The notes: a model not told the origin generated them from the letters alone. Positions 33,381 through 45,348 are shown, counted from the stretch's first letter. The stretch is DNA of 64,000 nt from Adiantum capillus-veneris (GCA_014529385.2 CM043962.1:50751405-50815404), one strand, 5' to 3'. Program-made: numbers and translations.

Positions 33381-34011
33381 TTACCTTTTTTAAGCGTCTG
33401 TTTTCGCTCGTGTTTTTTTACGTTTTTAATAAAAATTTTAATATTTTTTAATGTTTGATTTTTTTGATTAAAGTGTGTGATAGCTCGAAACGAGTGTATC
33501 ACTTAGAGGGTCGCTGTGTGCTTTACATCACAATTTTCGGGCATCTAAAGTTCCATTGGTCCTCAAAAAATCGATTTTTAGCTATGTGTGAAGCTAAAAT
33601 TCGTAATTTTAAAAGGCGACTGAGGCCTAGGCGTGAGTGTGAGCTTGCTAACACACACACACTCTATCTACCTACTTTTAACTAATACACCTACTGTTAC
33701 ACACTAACACACTCTATTAGCTCTCACAGATCTACTTCCTACTTACTGTACATTACATTTTACAGAAAACTAACAACCTTAATACACAGAGAATAAACAC
33801 AGTACCTTTAAAACTCCATTACAAAGAAAACTAATAACCTTAATACACAGAGAATAAACACAATACCTTTGAGAACTCCATTAACAAAAAAAATACACAG
33901 TATAACACAAAATCCTTCTTCTCAACACACACACCCTCCTTCCTTACCTTTCCTACAATTGAAATTGCACCACAAAAGAAGCACATAGTGCCATTCAAGA
34001 TTAGTGTATGG
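33381..34011 (-). other. 5' leader of the gag-protease element
   Basis: A/T-rich leader with a near-duplicate phrase: 'gaaaactaa.aaccttaatacacagagaataaacacaataccttt' occurs twice, about 70 bp apart (about 33765 and 33827). Confidence 0.7.
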
Positions 34012-34036
34012 CATTCCCCGGCAGTGGCGCCAAAAA
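34012..34036 (-). promoter_or_regulatory. primer-binding site of the gag-protease element
   Basis: Minus strand TTGGCGCCACTGCCGGGG, a few T's from the 5' LTR end. Same Asp-tRNA type as the giant element, with one change (GCC-A-CTG for GCC-G-CTG). Confidence 0.88.
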
Positions 34037-34297
34037 TGTGCGTGTATGTCGCACATGTCAATGCAAGGAACTTGCCGATACACGCGTGCGAGCCACAAAT
34101 GGCTCCAAGCACACGACAAGCCTAAACTAGTAAGCTCAAAGATGACGATGGTGTGTCACTCACCGCTCCACGCTTGCTTCGTGGAGGATTCCTCGCCGCA
34201 AAGAAGAGGGAGACACCGCTACGCCGCGCTCAACCGCCTCGCCGCCGTCGTGCCGCCGCAATGCTCGATCGCACACACACTCTTTCTCTCTCTCACG

Positions 34298-34342
<45 letters not shown>

Positions 34343-34638
34343 GGAGATGAAAAAGAAGAAGATGGAGATGGAGCAAGAGCACTCTTCAATTGCACAAATG
34401 AGAGAATGCTTGAATTTTAGGTTTAGTTGACTTTTATATGAGCTCACCCCATTCACACTTGGGCTCCCATGCTTAGCCAACTAATCACTTGAATGTTCCA
34501 GTTAGAGTGCGCCTCTCATCGACGATCACTCTTACCCTTTTCCTTTTGGACCGACAAGCCCAGTACCTGACTCTACCAAGTAAATAATACAACGTCCGTC
34601 GTAGGTGATATGGTGTCCGTGAGGCGTGAGGGTTAACA
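34037..34638 (-). repeat. 5' LTR of the gag-protease element (copy B)
   Basis: 602 bp, the longest of the three copies because of a long (AC)n tract (about 34300-34340). Confidence 0.92.
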
Positions 34639-34639
34639 C

Positions 34640-36034
34640 CGATGCAAAGAACCCTACCCAAACGAATTAAGCAAAGACAAGGTTCTTTACTTATTCTCCT
34701 ATGAAATTACTATGGGCAAGGATATTGTTTTTGTTGATAGGTATGGGCGCGAATACAACCGTATTCTCCTAGAGGAGGTAGAAAAGATAACAGTTCCAGA
34801 AGCATCAACATATGCCCCCGACGAAGTGCCAAGAGCCACCTACACCCCTAGCAAGTCGACAAATCCATTTTCAGAAGAATATGACCCGACCTCACATTCT
34901 ACCCGACAGCAGACGTTCAACAACCAGAACCAACCAGTAACCCAGCCATCATTGCAGGCATGGCTTCGAGAGAGTGCAACATTAGAACAAGACCGAAACC
35001 GAGATGGTTATCAAGCCGCACGAGGGCTAAGGGATTTATAAGAACCACCACTCTATTCAAGGTATCAAGGCGAGGGTAAGCCAAAAACTCAAGGGTCAAT
35101 AGAGCCTGGAAGACCACCCATAGAACGAGTTCGAAGAGATGAACCATCTCTTGTAAGAACTGTTAGAAATTATGGCTTAGGAGCACAACTGGGAGAGGAA
35201 CCCGCCTACTACAGAAGGCCAGAGGAGGTATATCGATAAGGACGAGGAGATCCAATGATGAGATTTGTAGACCATCGTAGAATTAGACCTTCTCAGGTGC
35301 AAAAATGGGTAAACAAGAAATACACGGGAAATAGAGATCCTAGAGATCATGTAGCAGCCTTTGTGCGTGTAATTAGAGCTGAAGAGGTGTTAGACTTCCC
35401 TACCCAATTTGTAGGGTTTGGACTAACCCTAGAGGATGATGTTGCGACTTGGTTTGACTTTGTGGAGCGTAGAGACTTTGAGTCTATGGAAGAGGTGTTT
35501 GATGAGTTTATTGAGGAATTCTCACAAAGGGGGATAGCTCATAATACAGTTTCACAAATCCATAAATTCAAACAGAAAGACGGGGAATCTATGCGAAAAG
35601 CAGCCCTACAACTAAAAAGATATGTTAAGTTCTGCCCTGTGGAAGGATTGCCAACTTTATCCAGACTTATACTTATATTTATCCAAGGACTAAGAAATGC
35701 AGATCTCCAAAAGGACTTACATATGAAGAGGAGCACGACGTTAAACGAGTTAACTAAGGAGGCTCTTTACCTTGTAGACAATTGTGCGGTCTACAAAGAG
35801 GGTGAATTCAAGGATCTTGATGATGATTCATTCTCACAACAAAGTGGAAGCAAGTCCGCTAAGACAGCACCGAAAGGAGAAGTAGCTGTAAGCCAGGAGC
35901 AGCTTGTAGAAGAAGTGCTAAAAAGATTAACTTGTACGCCAAACCTCAGGCTAAACAACCAAAATGTTGTGCTATTGAACAAAAATGGACAAACCATGGG
36001 ACGGAGGAATGTTATTATAACAAGGGGTATGTGA
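34640..36034 (+). pseudogene. giant element gag, core domain
   Basis: Resumes the frame broken at 25795 and stays in register to 36034, with TAA stops at about 35039 and 35237. The first part is a Pro/Ser/Gln-rich linker after 'KDIVFVDRYGREYNRILLEE'. From 35255 it carries the retrotransposon Gag domain: 'DPRDHVAAFVRVIRAEEV', 'ATWFDFVERRDFESMEEVF', 'SQIHKFKQKDGESMRKAAL' and 'FIQGLRNADLQKDL'. Capsid assembly is the expected role. It ends shortly before the zinc-knuckle region, which lies in another frame, so at least one frameshift separates them. Confidence 0.85.
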
Positions 36035-36087
36035 GAGAATGACCTTATGCTCCCCAAGCTCAGGTAGCATCTCCTCAACTTCCACCA

Positions 36088-36700
36088 ATGCCTAGGTGTC
36101 AAGCAGGTAACCTACCAGAACCTGTAGGTGTAGAAAGACCACAACTAGTGTTGGGGCAACAACCACCCCTACCAGGATTACGACCAATCGGCATAAGATA
36201 CACAACAACCGTAACCGAATCAGAAGAGAAGGCTTTGGTGCCTATGCATGCATATTACGAAGATCCCAATGGATATGCTGCAAATCCTACCTATTATCCA
36301 CCGGAAGAACCCTTAACGCCAGAACCATGGAGCATGATAGGAAGTGCATGACCACCAACAGCTGCACAGGTAGCAGGAGAAGGAAGATATAGTTTGGATG
36401 AACGAACATTGTTGTTCATAGCCAACGGAGGCATGGGTGGGCAGAGACATGCATACCAACAAAGAGGAGCTCAAGGAACACCTCAATAGCCTAAGGGACC
36501 CTGCTACAAGTGTGGTGGAGACCATTGGCTAAGAGATTGTCCTCACGATGAAATCATTAGAGTCAACGCATATTGCACCGAGTGCGGAGTTACTCATTTG
36601 ATTCCTGATTGCCCTAAGAACCCGAGCAAAGGAGCAAAAACTACCTTGAACATGCTGGAAGCAGTGCCTTCCAATGGGGGTTCAAAAACGAGACAATAAT
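36088..36700 (+). pseudogene. giant element gag, zinc-knuckle region
   Basis: One frame with two stops. After a Pro-rich stretch it encodes two CCHC knuckles, CYKCGGDHWLRDC (about 36502-36540) and CTECGVTHLIPDC (about 36574-36612), then 'NPSKGAKTTLNMLEAVPSN'. The knuckles bind RNA in Gag. The second resembles the last knuckle of the nested gag-protease element. Confidence 0.85.
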
Positions 36701-38020
36701 ACCTATTCAGACAGTAACGCGAGCCCAAGCTCAAAGAATGACGAACGAACCCATCATTGAAGAGCCAAAAACCGATGCCCCAAGTTCAGAAATGAAAAAC
36801 CAGAGAAGCACTTGGAAAGCTAGAAAGGCGCGTTTGAAAGCCAGGAGAGAACAAGAGCAAACGACTCTATCCGAGGAGTTAAAACACACAAAGGATAGCG
36901 GTTAGAAGATCTAGCTAGCCTAAGCTCACACACTGCGGCAACCATAGCACCCAAGGAAATAGCAGAACCCAAAAGTGCAAGATCAGGAGGATCAGTGTTT
37001 GCAGAAAAGGTAAATGAACAAGCACTTCTAAAAGCTTACGAAGCCAGACTCAAAAACAACCAAACCCAAGAGCAAAGAAGGATGACTTATCCATATGCTG
37101 AAATAGAAAAACAGAGGTTGGAAATGTGTAGAAAGATGATTGAAACAACTCAATCCTTGATAGAAAACCCGCTTGGTAAACCTACAAGTTGGCACGAAGT
37201 ACCAGCTCCAACCCCTATCAAACCAACTTTAGAGAAACAAGTAGAAACGAAGGAAAGACTCACAAATTCCTGTGAGTCTAGGGAAGAGCCTATCATAGTG
37301 CCAAATACAACAGATGAGGCAAGTAACGGATTCCAGCCTAAAACATTGGCAGAAATGGGTAAGGATTGTAACGGTCTAGATGACCTGTGGAAGCAAATCC
37401 GTGAGGCCAACAAAGCTAACAGGGTGAGTTACCACATGAATAGCACGAGAAAAGAGAAAAATGAGATCTTACCTCCTATTGAAGAATTTGAAGCAAGATC
37501 ACAAATGAACTTTGATATGCATTCACAAGGAGGAGACCAGGGATCAATTAGTTCGGGGGCACAGCCAACCTGACTCGCTGAAAACTCTACCCTCTTACCT
37601 AGGAGAGTATGAAGCCAAGTCGGAGGTGAGAGCAATCCCATCTCAAAGACTTGCTTCTAACAGAGTGATGGATTCACAAGTGTTGATTGAGTTATTGTCC
37701 ACCCCGGTGGCATGCACAATCACATTAGCCGAACTCCTAAGGCTACGACCAAACATGTGGACCACCGTAGGCAAATGCTTAGAAAAATTTGGAGTGAAAG
37801 ACCCCACCTTGAAGCTTCAGGAAGGGATCAGAGAATTGGACAGGCCCCAAGAGGAGATGAGATTGTGGAACCCCCAAAACAAGAAGAGTTTTATAACTCC
37901 TATGAGCATATGGAGATAAATAACGATGCAGATAACGAGTGTTCAGACAGCTCAAGCGAGTGTGGGGAGAGAACAGAGAATATCAAGTTTTATGATTTTG
38001 CCAATCAGCACCCTAGACGC
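36701..38020 (+). pseudogene. giant element gag-pol linker, no protease visible
   Basis: Two main blocks, 36995-37573 (192 codons, charged and helical) and about 37575-38020. The latter contains 'MDSQVLIELLSTPVACTITL' and 'ELLRLRPNMWTTVGKCL', the helical segment that normally stands just before protease in plant gypsy polyproteins. An acidic linker follows ('ECSDSSSECGERTEN'), and then the nested gag-only element at 38021. No D-S/T-G-A or ILG motif is found here or after the insertion, where a protease would be expected. Confidence 0.7.
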
Positions 38021-38895
38021 TGTTGGGAAACAAGCAAACTGAAACACCTCTATAGCGATGTCACCCAAGAGCGTCGAAAGAGAACTACAACAACACCAAA
38101 AGCTTTGGAAAATCCTTTTGAATCACAACAAGTCTAACAAGAGTAGTCCCCTTCGGAATTTACTCGCCGTCGCCCACCCAAGAGACTATGTCACATAGGA
38201 GCAAAACCCTGTCAACGCACGAATTTATAGCACACGCCGACCAATGCAGATGAAGACAAGAGCCTCTCCTTTCACAATTTAACATCACAAACCCACAACT
38301 TCAACATCAATTCCACAATTCATAGATACATGCCCTCCGAATCTGGGTACACACAATTTGCCACTAGGCTGCCATAGCCATAACCCTGCAGAGAACTAGT
38401 CGTAACCTGATGAGCACAACTCCAATTGGGGCACTTTAAAGCTTGAGAGAAAGCTTGAAAAATGACTGGAGAGAAACCTGAAGATGACCAAAATTAATTC
38501 CATACGCCACCATGAGCAAAATTGACGCGAACAGAAAGCTGTCCCAGCACGACTACACGTAGAGAAGGCTAGTCGGGGCAAAAAACTGCATCCAACAGCA
38601 CCAAGGAGACACAACGAGCTAAAACCTGCAAATTTTTGATGTTTGTCTGAACTTTTTTAAGCTTGTAATTGAGTTTAAGCTATATAGAAGTCTCACTTCA
38701 AAAAACTCACTCACGGGCACTTATAGTAGCCCGACAGTTGTCACTAGACTAGCGACTTGCAGTGCATGTACATGTGCTTGCTAAAGAAAGCTAAAAACCC
38801 CACAAAAAGGAAGCCCCACACACACTTTTGACATCGGGCGTCATGTCCGTATGTACAAATTTACAGAAAACGGGGTGTAAGAAATGCGCCCAACA
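38021..38895 (-). repeat. 3' LTR of the gag-only element
   Basis: 875 bp with 7-bp inverted ends TGTTGGG/CCCAACA. Matches 40560-41434 with about 30 differences and no length change. Confidence 0.93.
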
Positions 38896-39075
38896 TAGTT
38901 TGCCAAACCCCCAGTCTGCTCGAGCATTCATGCTCAGCAGTAGCATAAGCATATTGTCCACCCGGATCAAAGGGCCATATAACATAAGCACAAAATTCAT
39001 GAAGAAACATCAGCCATATCAATTTTGCCACTCCCCATATCAAAGCATAAAGCATAAGTAGAATCCAAATCCTGT

Positions 39076-39831
39076 TTAGGCATAAGGACTCTCAACAAAT
39101 ACAACAGAGAAAGACCCTTTCATCATTATAGCATGCAAGGAAGCCTTTAACATCTCATCCAAAAAGTCTTCAACTTTTATCTCAGCCATTTTTATGTCCT
39201 CATGCATATCCATTTCATTCTCCCCACTCTTCATTAAGCCTCTATCCAATTCAACCATATCATGCTTGATAGGTAAGCCATCTTCCATATATGCCTTAGG
39301 CTCCTTAACAAGAGGATCAAACAAGGTAGCATCAACCATATTCACATGAGGCATAACAAGAGAATCATGCACACCATGAAGCTTCTCATTGATAGGGTCC
39401 TCATCAACAACACAAGTAGTATACTTAGTTGCTTCATCACCCTTTTGCATACAATCACCCAAAACATATACTTGAAAAACCTCATCATACACATCACCAT
39501 CTTTCTCATTGCTAACTTCCTTGACCTCCATCATGTGATCTTTGACTACCTCATCTACAAGAGAAGAACTCACAGCAATAACATTCGTATCAGAAGCATA
39601 CTCATTCGTATCAGAAGCATACTCATACTCATTGTAACATATATGAGAAGCATTAGCCATGTGACTTGGACATTCAAAATGATCATCTCCTTGCATTTGA
39701 GACTCATTCATGACCATGGTAGCCTTCTTGCCTACCCACCTTACTAGCATAATCATCTTTGACATGAAGGTTGACATCAAATCGCTTAAACAACAAAGAT
39801 GGTATATATTGAGCATTCTTCTTGATCTCAT
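39076..39831 (-). CDS. C-terminal ORF of the gag-only element
   Basis: 251 codons, acidic, rich in Asp, Glu, Met and Val, in a different frame from the gag core just upstream; the two overlap at 39704-39831. It contains a perfect 21-bp tandem duplication (39582-39623) encoding a repeated YASDTNE. No zinc finger, protease or RT motif is present. It could be the disordered tail of Gag displaced by a frameshift, or a separate protein. Confidence 0.5.
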   Translation of the reverse strand: MRSRRMLNIYHLCCLSDLMSTFMSKMIMLVRWVGKKATMVMNESQMQGDDHFECPSHMANASHICYNEYEYASDTNEYASDTNVIAVSSSLVDEVVKDHMMEVKEVSNEKDGDVYDEVFQVYVLGDCMQKGDEATKYTTCVVDEDPINEKLHGVHDSLVMPHVNMVDATLFDPLVKEPKAYMEDGLPIKHDMVELDRGLMKSGENEMDMHEDIKMAEIKVEDFLDEMLKASLHAIMMKGSFSVVFVESPYA

Positions 39832-40720
39832 TATGTATATGACATTCTTCTTTCACATGCTCAAGAGAATGAGAAACATTGAAGTCTTCATTGCATACTT
39901 TGTCCATATTTATGTCTAAAACATAAGATACATTTGGCTTCACATCTTCTTGCAATCCAAGCTGCTTCACTCTCTCTAGCTTCCATTCCTTATGCTTTGC
40001 AACCTTTACTGCATCCTCAAATGTAAATGACCTTTTAAGCTCAACCTTTAACTTCAAATCAGCCCTCAAAATTTGCATAAACATACACTTTTTAAGCATA
40101 AGAGGAGGAGCATCACTACCCAAAGAAACACACCATCGCTTCTACAAGGCATTGAACTCCTTGACAAAGGCATCTACACTTTGACCATCACATTGCACAA
40201 GTCCTTCAATGGAGTGCCATACATCCGTTGGGTCCTCTACTTTCTTAAACCTCTTAAGGAAAGTCTTCTTTACTACATGATAATTCATCACTTGTGAAGG
40301 TTGAGATGATATCCACCAAGACTCATACTCATCATACCATATCCTTGCATCCTCTTTCAAGCAAAAAAACAAAGTCTTCAGCATAAGCATCAGATCTTCC
40401 TTATTGGCAATCAAACACGCAAACTCCATGTTTTCAATGAATGCATCCGCATCCTCACCAACATGGCCATAGAACCTTGGAAACTCTGTCACCATAGCCA
40501 TCAAAGCTGTCAATTGAAGGTCACCTGAAGAAGATCCTCGGTGGGGGGCACCAAAACACTGTTGGGAAACAAGCAAACTGAAACACCTCTTTAGCGATGT
40601 CACCCAAGAGCGTTGAAAGAGCACTACAACAACACCAAAAGCTCTGGAAAATCCCTTTGAATCACCACAAGTCCAACAAGAGTAGTCCCCTTCGGAATTT
40701 ACTCGCCGTCGCCCACCCAA
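39704..40720 (-). pseudogene. gag core of the gag-only element
   Basis: One frame interrupted by a single stop at 40142. The first codons lie within the 5' LTR, so the real start is probably near 40500 ('MAMVTEFPRFYGHVGEDADA'). It carries the Gag domain: 'AFIENMEFACLIANKEDLML', 'LKEDARIWYDEYESWW', 'KKTFLKRFKKVEDPTDVW' and 'DAFVKEFNAL' before the stop. After the stop come 'LMLKKCMFMQILRADLKLKV' and 'AVKVAKHKEWKLERVKQ', the end of the capsid domain. No knuckle is seen. Confidence 0.8.
40522..40559 (-). promoter_or_regulatory. presumed primer-binding site of the gag-only element
   Basis: Minus strand next to the 5' LTR reads GTGTTTTGGTGCCCCCCACC. TTTTGGTGCC is in the place of a primer site, but I cannot assign the tRNA with confidence; it is neither the iMet nor the Asp type used by its neighbours. 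Confidence 0.5.
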
Positions 40721-41434
40721 GAGACTATGTCACATAGGAGCAAAACCCTGTCAAAGCACGGATTTACAGCACACGCCAACCAATGCAGATGAAGACAAGA
40801 GCCTCTCCTTTCACAATTGAACATCACAAACCCACAACTTCAACATCAATTCCACAATTCATAGATACATGCCCTCCGAATCTGGGTACACACAATTTGC
40901 CACTAGGCTGCCATAGCCACAACCTTGCAGAGAACTAGTCGTAACCTGATGAGCACAACTCCAATTGGGGCACTTTAAAGCTTGAGAGAAAGCTTGAAAA
41001 ATGATTGGCGAGAAAGCTGAAGATGACCAAAATTGATTCCATACGCCGCCATGAGCAAAATTGACGCGAACAGAAAGCTGTCCCAGCACGACTACACGTA
41101 GAGAAGGCTAGTCGGGGCAAAAAACTACATCCAACAACACCAAGGAGACACAACGAGCTAAAACCTGCAAATTTCTGATGTTTGGCTGAAATTTTTTAAT
41201 CTTGTAATTGAGTTTAAGTTATATAGAAGTCTCACTTCAAAAAACTCACTCACGGGCACTTATAGTAGCCCGACAGTTGTCACTAGACTAGCGACTTGCA
41301 GTGCATGTACATGTGCTTGCTAAAGCAAGCTATAAACCCCACAAAAAGGAAGCCCCACACACACTTTTGACATCGGGCGTCATGTCCGTATGTACAAATT
41401 TACAGAAAACGGAGTGTAAGAAATGCGCCCAACA
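40560..41434 (-). repeat. 5' LTR of the gag-only element
   Basis: 875 bp, the inner side next to the presumed primer site, the outer side next to the ACGC duplication. Confidence 0.93.
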
Positions 41435-42276
41435 ACGCCAGGAACGCTATAGGAAAAAACGAGCAGAAAACAAAATGAGAGAGAACCTGATGCCCAGGAT
41501 AAAGGATAAAACTCACTATCTAATGCTTGTCAAAGCAGAGGATTGTGTAAAAGACCAAATATTAGGAAGATTCTCGAAAGTGCGAAGGAAAAGAACGCAA
41601 GAGGAAATAAAACAAGTACGGAAAGCTAAAACAGAAACAAAATCACAAAAATCTCAAAAATCTCAAAAATCAAAACAAGAAAAAGCAAAAGACCTAGAGT
41701 GGACCAAACTGGAGCGTAAAAAGAAATACCAAGAACTAAAATTGTCTTTACGAGAGGTATGGACTACTGAGGGAGAAAGTGATGGTAAGGAGGAGTCAGA
41801 AAAAGGAAACATAAATGTACCATCACACTATTGGAAATTCACCATTCAAGACAGAAAAATCATAATGACACCACCAGTCACAAACCAGGAATCTTACGAT
41901 GGGCCGAAAAATGCAAAACGAATAGACCTCGCTGAGCCAGGTGAGAAGCCTCAGCAGGTCTATATCGCTACTGACTTAGAGCCTGAAGAAGAAGAACTGC
42001 TAACACAACTTCTCAAGAAGTATAAAGATGTGTTTGCATGGTCCTACAAAGACCTCAAAGGAGTTGATCCATCGATATGCCAACATACAATTTTGAAATC
42101 AGATGCCAAACCTAGCAAACAGCGTCCTTACACATATAATGACACATTTGCTAAACGAATCAGAGAGGAGATTGATAAGCTGATGGATGCTGAATTCATC
42201 TATGAAATCGAGCATATAGATTGGGTGTCACCCATTGTGGTTGTCCCCAAAAAGAACGGAAAACTGCGAGTGTGTG
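41435..42276 (+). pseudogene. giant element RT, N-terminal part (core deleted)
   Basis: An open frame continues from the linker: a very basic coiled-coil-like stretch ('EIKQVRKAKTETKSQKSQ'), then the connection ('EPEEEELLTQLLKKYKDVFA', 'GVDPSICQHTILKSDAKP') and RT fingers ('DKLMDAEFIYEIEHIDWVSP', 'VVVPKKNGKLRVC'). It stops where an LTR begins at about 42277. The RT palm, including the catalytic YxDD region, is missing; the downstream text at 47124 resumes after it. Confidence 0.88.
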
Positions 42277-42854
42277 CGTGCGCGTATGTCGCACGTGTCA
42301 ATACAAGGAACTTGCCGATACACCGCGTACGAGCCACAAATGGCTCCAAGCACACAACAAGCCTAAACTAGCAAGCTCAAAGATGGCGTTGGTGTGTCAC
42401 TCACCGCTCTACGCTTCCTTGTGTGGAGGATTCCTCGCCGCGAAGAAGAGGGAGATGCCGCTACGCCGCGCTCAACCGCTTCACCGCCGTCGTGCCGCCG
42501 CAATGCTCGATTGCACTCTCTCTCTCTCTCTCTCTCTCTCACGCATACACACACACAAGGAGATGAAGAAGAAGAAGATGGAGATGGAGCAAGAGCACTC
42601 TTCAATTGCACAAATGAGAGAATGAGTGAATTTCAGGTTTAGTTGACTTTTATATGAGCTCGCCCCATTCACACTTGGGCGCCCATGTTTAGCCAACTAA
42701 TCCCTTGAATGTTCCAGTTAGAGTGCGCCTCTCATCAGCGATTACTCTTACCCTTTTCCTATTGGACCAACAAGCCCGGTACCTGACTCTACCAAGTAAA
42801 TAATACAACGTCCGTCGTAGGTGATATGGTGTCCATGAGCCGTGAGGGTTAACA
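42277..42854 (-). repeat. LTR of the gag-protease family (copy C)
   Basis: About 578 bp; the left boundary is uncertain by a few bases because GTGTGCGTGCGCG is repetitive. It has its own lengths of the (CT)n and (AC)n tracts. Confidence 0.9.
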
Positions 42855-44562
42855 GGCCCCCCTTCCTGATGTAGATTCAGTCCTAGGAAGCTATTGAGTT
42901 GAAGCTCGTTCGTCGAGGTGGAAGAGCATTTGAGATGAATGTCCTTAGCCTTCTTCAGTCACTGCAAAATCAAACAACATTGGCACAGTAATTGCATTCT
43001 CATATAGAATTAAAAAGCATATGCAGTTGTAGACAGACAATGTGATCGGTAACAGAATTTTAACCCATTTGTCAACAATAAAGATTAAATTGCAATATAA
43101 TCAAATGCATAAACAGATGTAAAGGTAAAATATTTAACAAGTCTGGGGTCGCTAATTTAACGGTCGAAAGGCACTAGAGATCGACTATTAATACCATGGG
43201 TAAGCTTCTCAATTTTCTTTGGTCAATTAAGTTGTTTAATCGCGAGAGCCAAGTATTTCATGTTCGAGGGCTGACTAGAGGCTATACGTAGAAGACCTTG
43301 TAGTTAAGCTACGATAAAAGGAATTTCTCATGAAATCATCGCCTGACTGATTACCTTTTCTTTGACCCCCCAAAGTCTTTTCACAGTGATTCAATTTTAA
43401 TGTGTGTGCTTATTTTGTATGCCTTGGGTTTTTTGCTTTTCAAGGAAAAGCGCCCACACTGGAAACCTCTAGGGCTCTAGTACCATAGGCGATATATGTG
43501 AGTGAAGTACCAAATCAAGCTGAGATTTCTCTTCCAGCTTAAGATTTTACATTGTGGCACTTTGATTTTTTTTTATTTGTTCGTTTTCAACATTTTAATT
43601 TTCTAACTTTGGGGGGTCATATGACACTGTTACACCTCCCCAGGCTCATCACACCAGTAAACTCCCTTTATAATACTTAAGCTAAAGGTCAATAGGGTCA
43701 AGCCCACTAGAAAGATCTAGTACATTTCACACAATGCTGCTTAGATCGGATTAAGAACCTAAGTAACCATTGATAATTAGGAAGGCATTCCCCATGGTAT
43801 TAAGAGAAGATCTCTAACACCTAGCTTGGTCAAACTAGATTAGTCAGACTGCTTGATTTTTAAACCTAAACAAGTGATTATGACAAAAAATTACATTGAA
43901 TTAAATGTTTGATACTAAGCAAATGTGCTGGATATTATGCTACCAATCACAATCAAAGCAGACAATCATAGATGCAAAAAAGATAAGGGGCAATGCTAAT
44001 GGACAAGAAACACCTGTTTGTGTTGATGGTCGCGCTTGATTTCAAGAGTGAGTCGAGATAAAGATTCCAAGAAGGTCCAAATCCTAAAAACAACAACACG
44101 TTCCTGTACACACTAGGAAACACAAAGAATACCTCTAGAGGCACATCAGTGTAAAAAAGGAACTTTGCTAATCACTCAACTCTAAAACAGAAACACTCCT
44201 ATCATACTAATTCTACCTACCCTCCATCACTTGAGTGATGAGGATCAAAAGTGTTTTATGGCATAGGTTTCTGTTTCAGTGTACCGGATGTGAATGTGTA
44301 GGTTTGGGTCAATGTTTTGACTTTTATTGTGCATACTTGTTTGCTAATTGCTCTTGCTCTTTATTATTTTTGTTTTTTGTGAGTATAAGGCTTTATATAT
44401 ACATTCCCTAAGATTGGGAGATTGAGAGGTCAGCGAGGAAGGTTGAGAGGGAAGCAAGTGAATGATGGATGTCAGCAAACACTCCCCCCTTTCTTGGATA
44501 GATCATACCGTTTGAAATGTGCTCGTCACCCTTTGAAACCAATTGTTCCTGTTGGTAATAGG

Positions 44563-45018
44563 TCAGGATTTTTGCCAGTAGTTTTCTATTACCTTAGGTG
44601 CCTCATCGAGTTGCAAGGGTGGTAAGGTACTCTCCCAGGATCGAACTTGAAGTGGTTCATCAGGTGATGCTTGAACATTGGGAGGTGTGGATTTCTTTGT
44701 AGCTTCATGGAGGTCCACTATTGTAGGTGGAGGCTGTGGAGAAGCTTTTACCTCTATGGATGCATTACATGAGGAGCTAGAAGCTTCATGGGACTCCCCC
44801 CTTCCTGAGCTAGGTGGAACAAATTGTTCTTTCTTCAGTACCCAAACTAGCTCTGGGGCAAGTGTGTAGCATTCCGTGATTTTTTTCTTTCCGCGATCTT
44901 TAATTTGTTTTGGAGCTACAGGATTGGGCTCACATGGGTCAGGTGACATGTAAGAACACAATCTACGTTTTGGCACCCAGATTTGATCATTTCCTTGATA
45001 GTAGCCTTGGGCTTCCAA
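44563..45018 (-). pseudogene. C-terminal tail of the protease ORF, second copy
   Basis: 151 codons matching the tail at about 28000-28500 of the first copy ('DQIWVPKRRLCSYMSPDPCE', 'PVAPKQIKDRGKK', 'LVWVLKKEQFVPP') and continuing into a Pro/Ser/Glu-rich end. The protease itself is absent upstream. Confidence 0.7.
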
Positions 45019-45348
45019 TAGTTTTTTAGGAATCCAACGCCACGTTTTCTTACATTGGGGCGAGTGGGACGTTTCTTACAAGGCTTCTGTTTTTTAGCAC
45101 TAGCTATGGTCGCTAAAGAAGCTTTAGGGACCCACTTGTATGTTTTCTTCGTTCTATTAGAATGAGTCTTGTCAGAAGCACAGGAGGTGGTAAGGGTGTT
45201 GTTTGAACAACATTTTGGGCTCTAGGGACCATGTGTTGTGTTGTTTGTTCAAGAGGTGGGGCCGGCATCAATGCAGGCACTCGAGGTGTGTTTGTCCATG
45301 CTAAGGTTGGTCTATTGGCCATCGTACGCTTAACTGTTATGAAATACT

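Larger units (their letters stand above)
25795..34638 (-). mobile_element. non-autonomous gag-protease LTR element (nested in giant gag)
   Basis: 8,844 bp on the minus strand. LTRs are at 25795-26327 (3') and 34037-34638 (5'), starting TGTTAACCCTCACG and ending CGCACA on the minus strand. The flanking 5 bp are CTGAT on the left and CCGAT on the right, a target duplication with one C-to-T change. The primer site is TTGGCGCCACTGCCGGGG, the same Asp type as the host element. It encodes an N-terminal ORF, Gag with four zinc knuckles and a protease, but no RT, RNase H or integrase, so it must have been moved by another element's enzymes. Confidence 0.9.
38021..41434 (-). mobile_element. gag-only non-autonomous LTR element (nested in giant gag-pol linker)
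   Basis: 3,414 bp on the minus strand with two 875-bp LTRs (TGTTGGGCGCATTTC...GTTTCCCAACA), about 96-97% identical by eye. It is flanked by a 4-bp duplication, ACGC (38017-38020 and 41435-41438). The frame of the giant element runs in register across the site once one ACGC is removed. It encodes only a Gag-like protein. A purine tract (CTGGGGGTTTGG) precedes the 3' LTR. This matches the published idea of gag-carrying non-autonomous LTR elements. Confidence 0.9.
42277..45348 (-). mobile_element. truncated second copy of the gag-protease element
   Basis: 3' LTR at about 42277-42854 (copy C), polypurine tract at 42855-42866, then sequence colinear with 26342-28665 up to about 45180. From there it jumps to sequence matching about 30724-30895 (gag) and ends at about 45345 against copia sequence. 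So protease and part of gag are deleted and the 5' LTR is lost. The frame at 44563-45018 is the equivalent of the C-terminal tail of the protease ORF. Confidence 0.85.

Noticed and set aside
41301-41434. Start of a long plus-strand frame inside the LTR of the gag-only element
   Set aside because: The frame merely runs open from the LTR into the giant's pol. The true coding sequence comes from the linker left of the insertion, so the LTR portion is not part of the protein.
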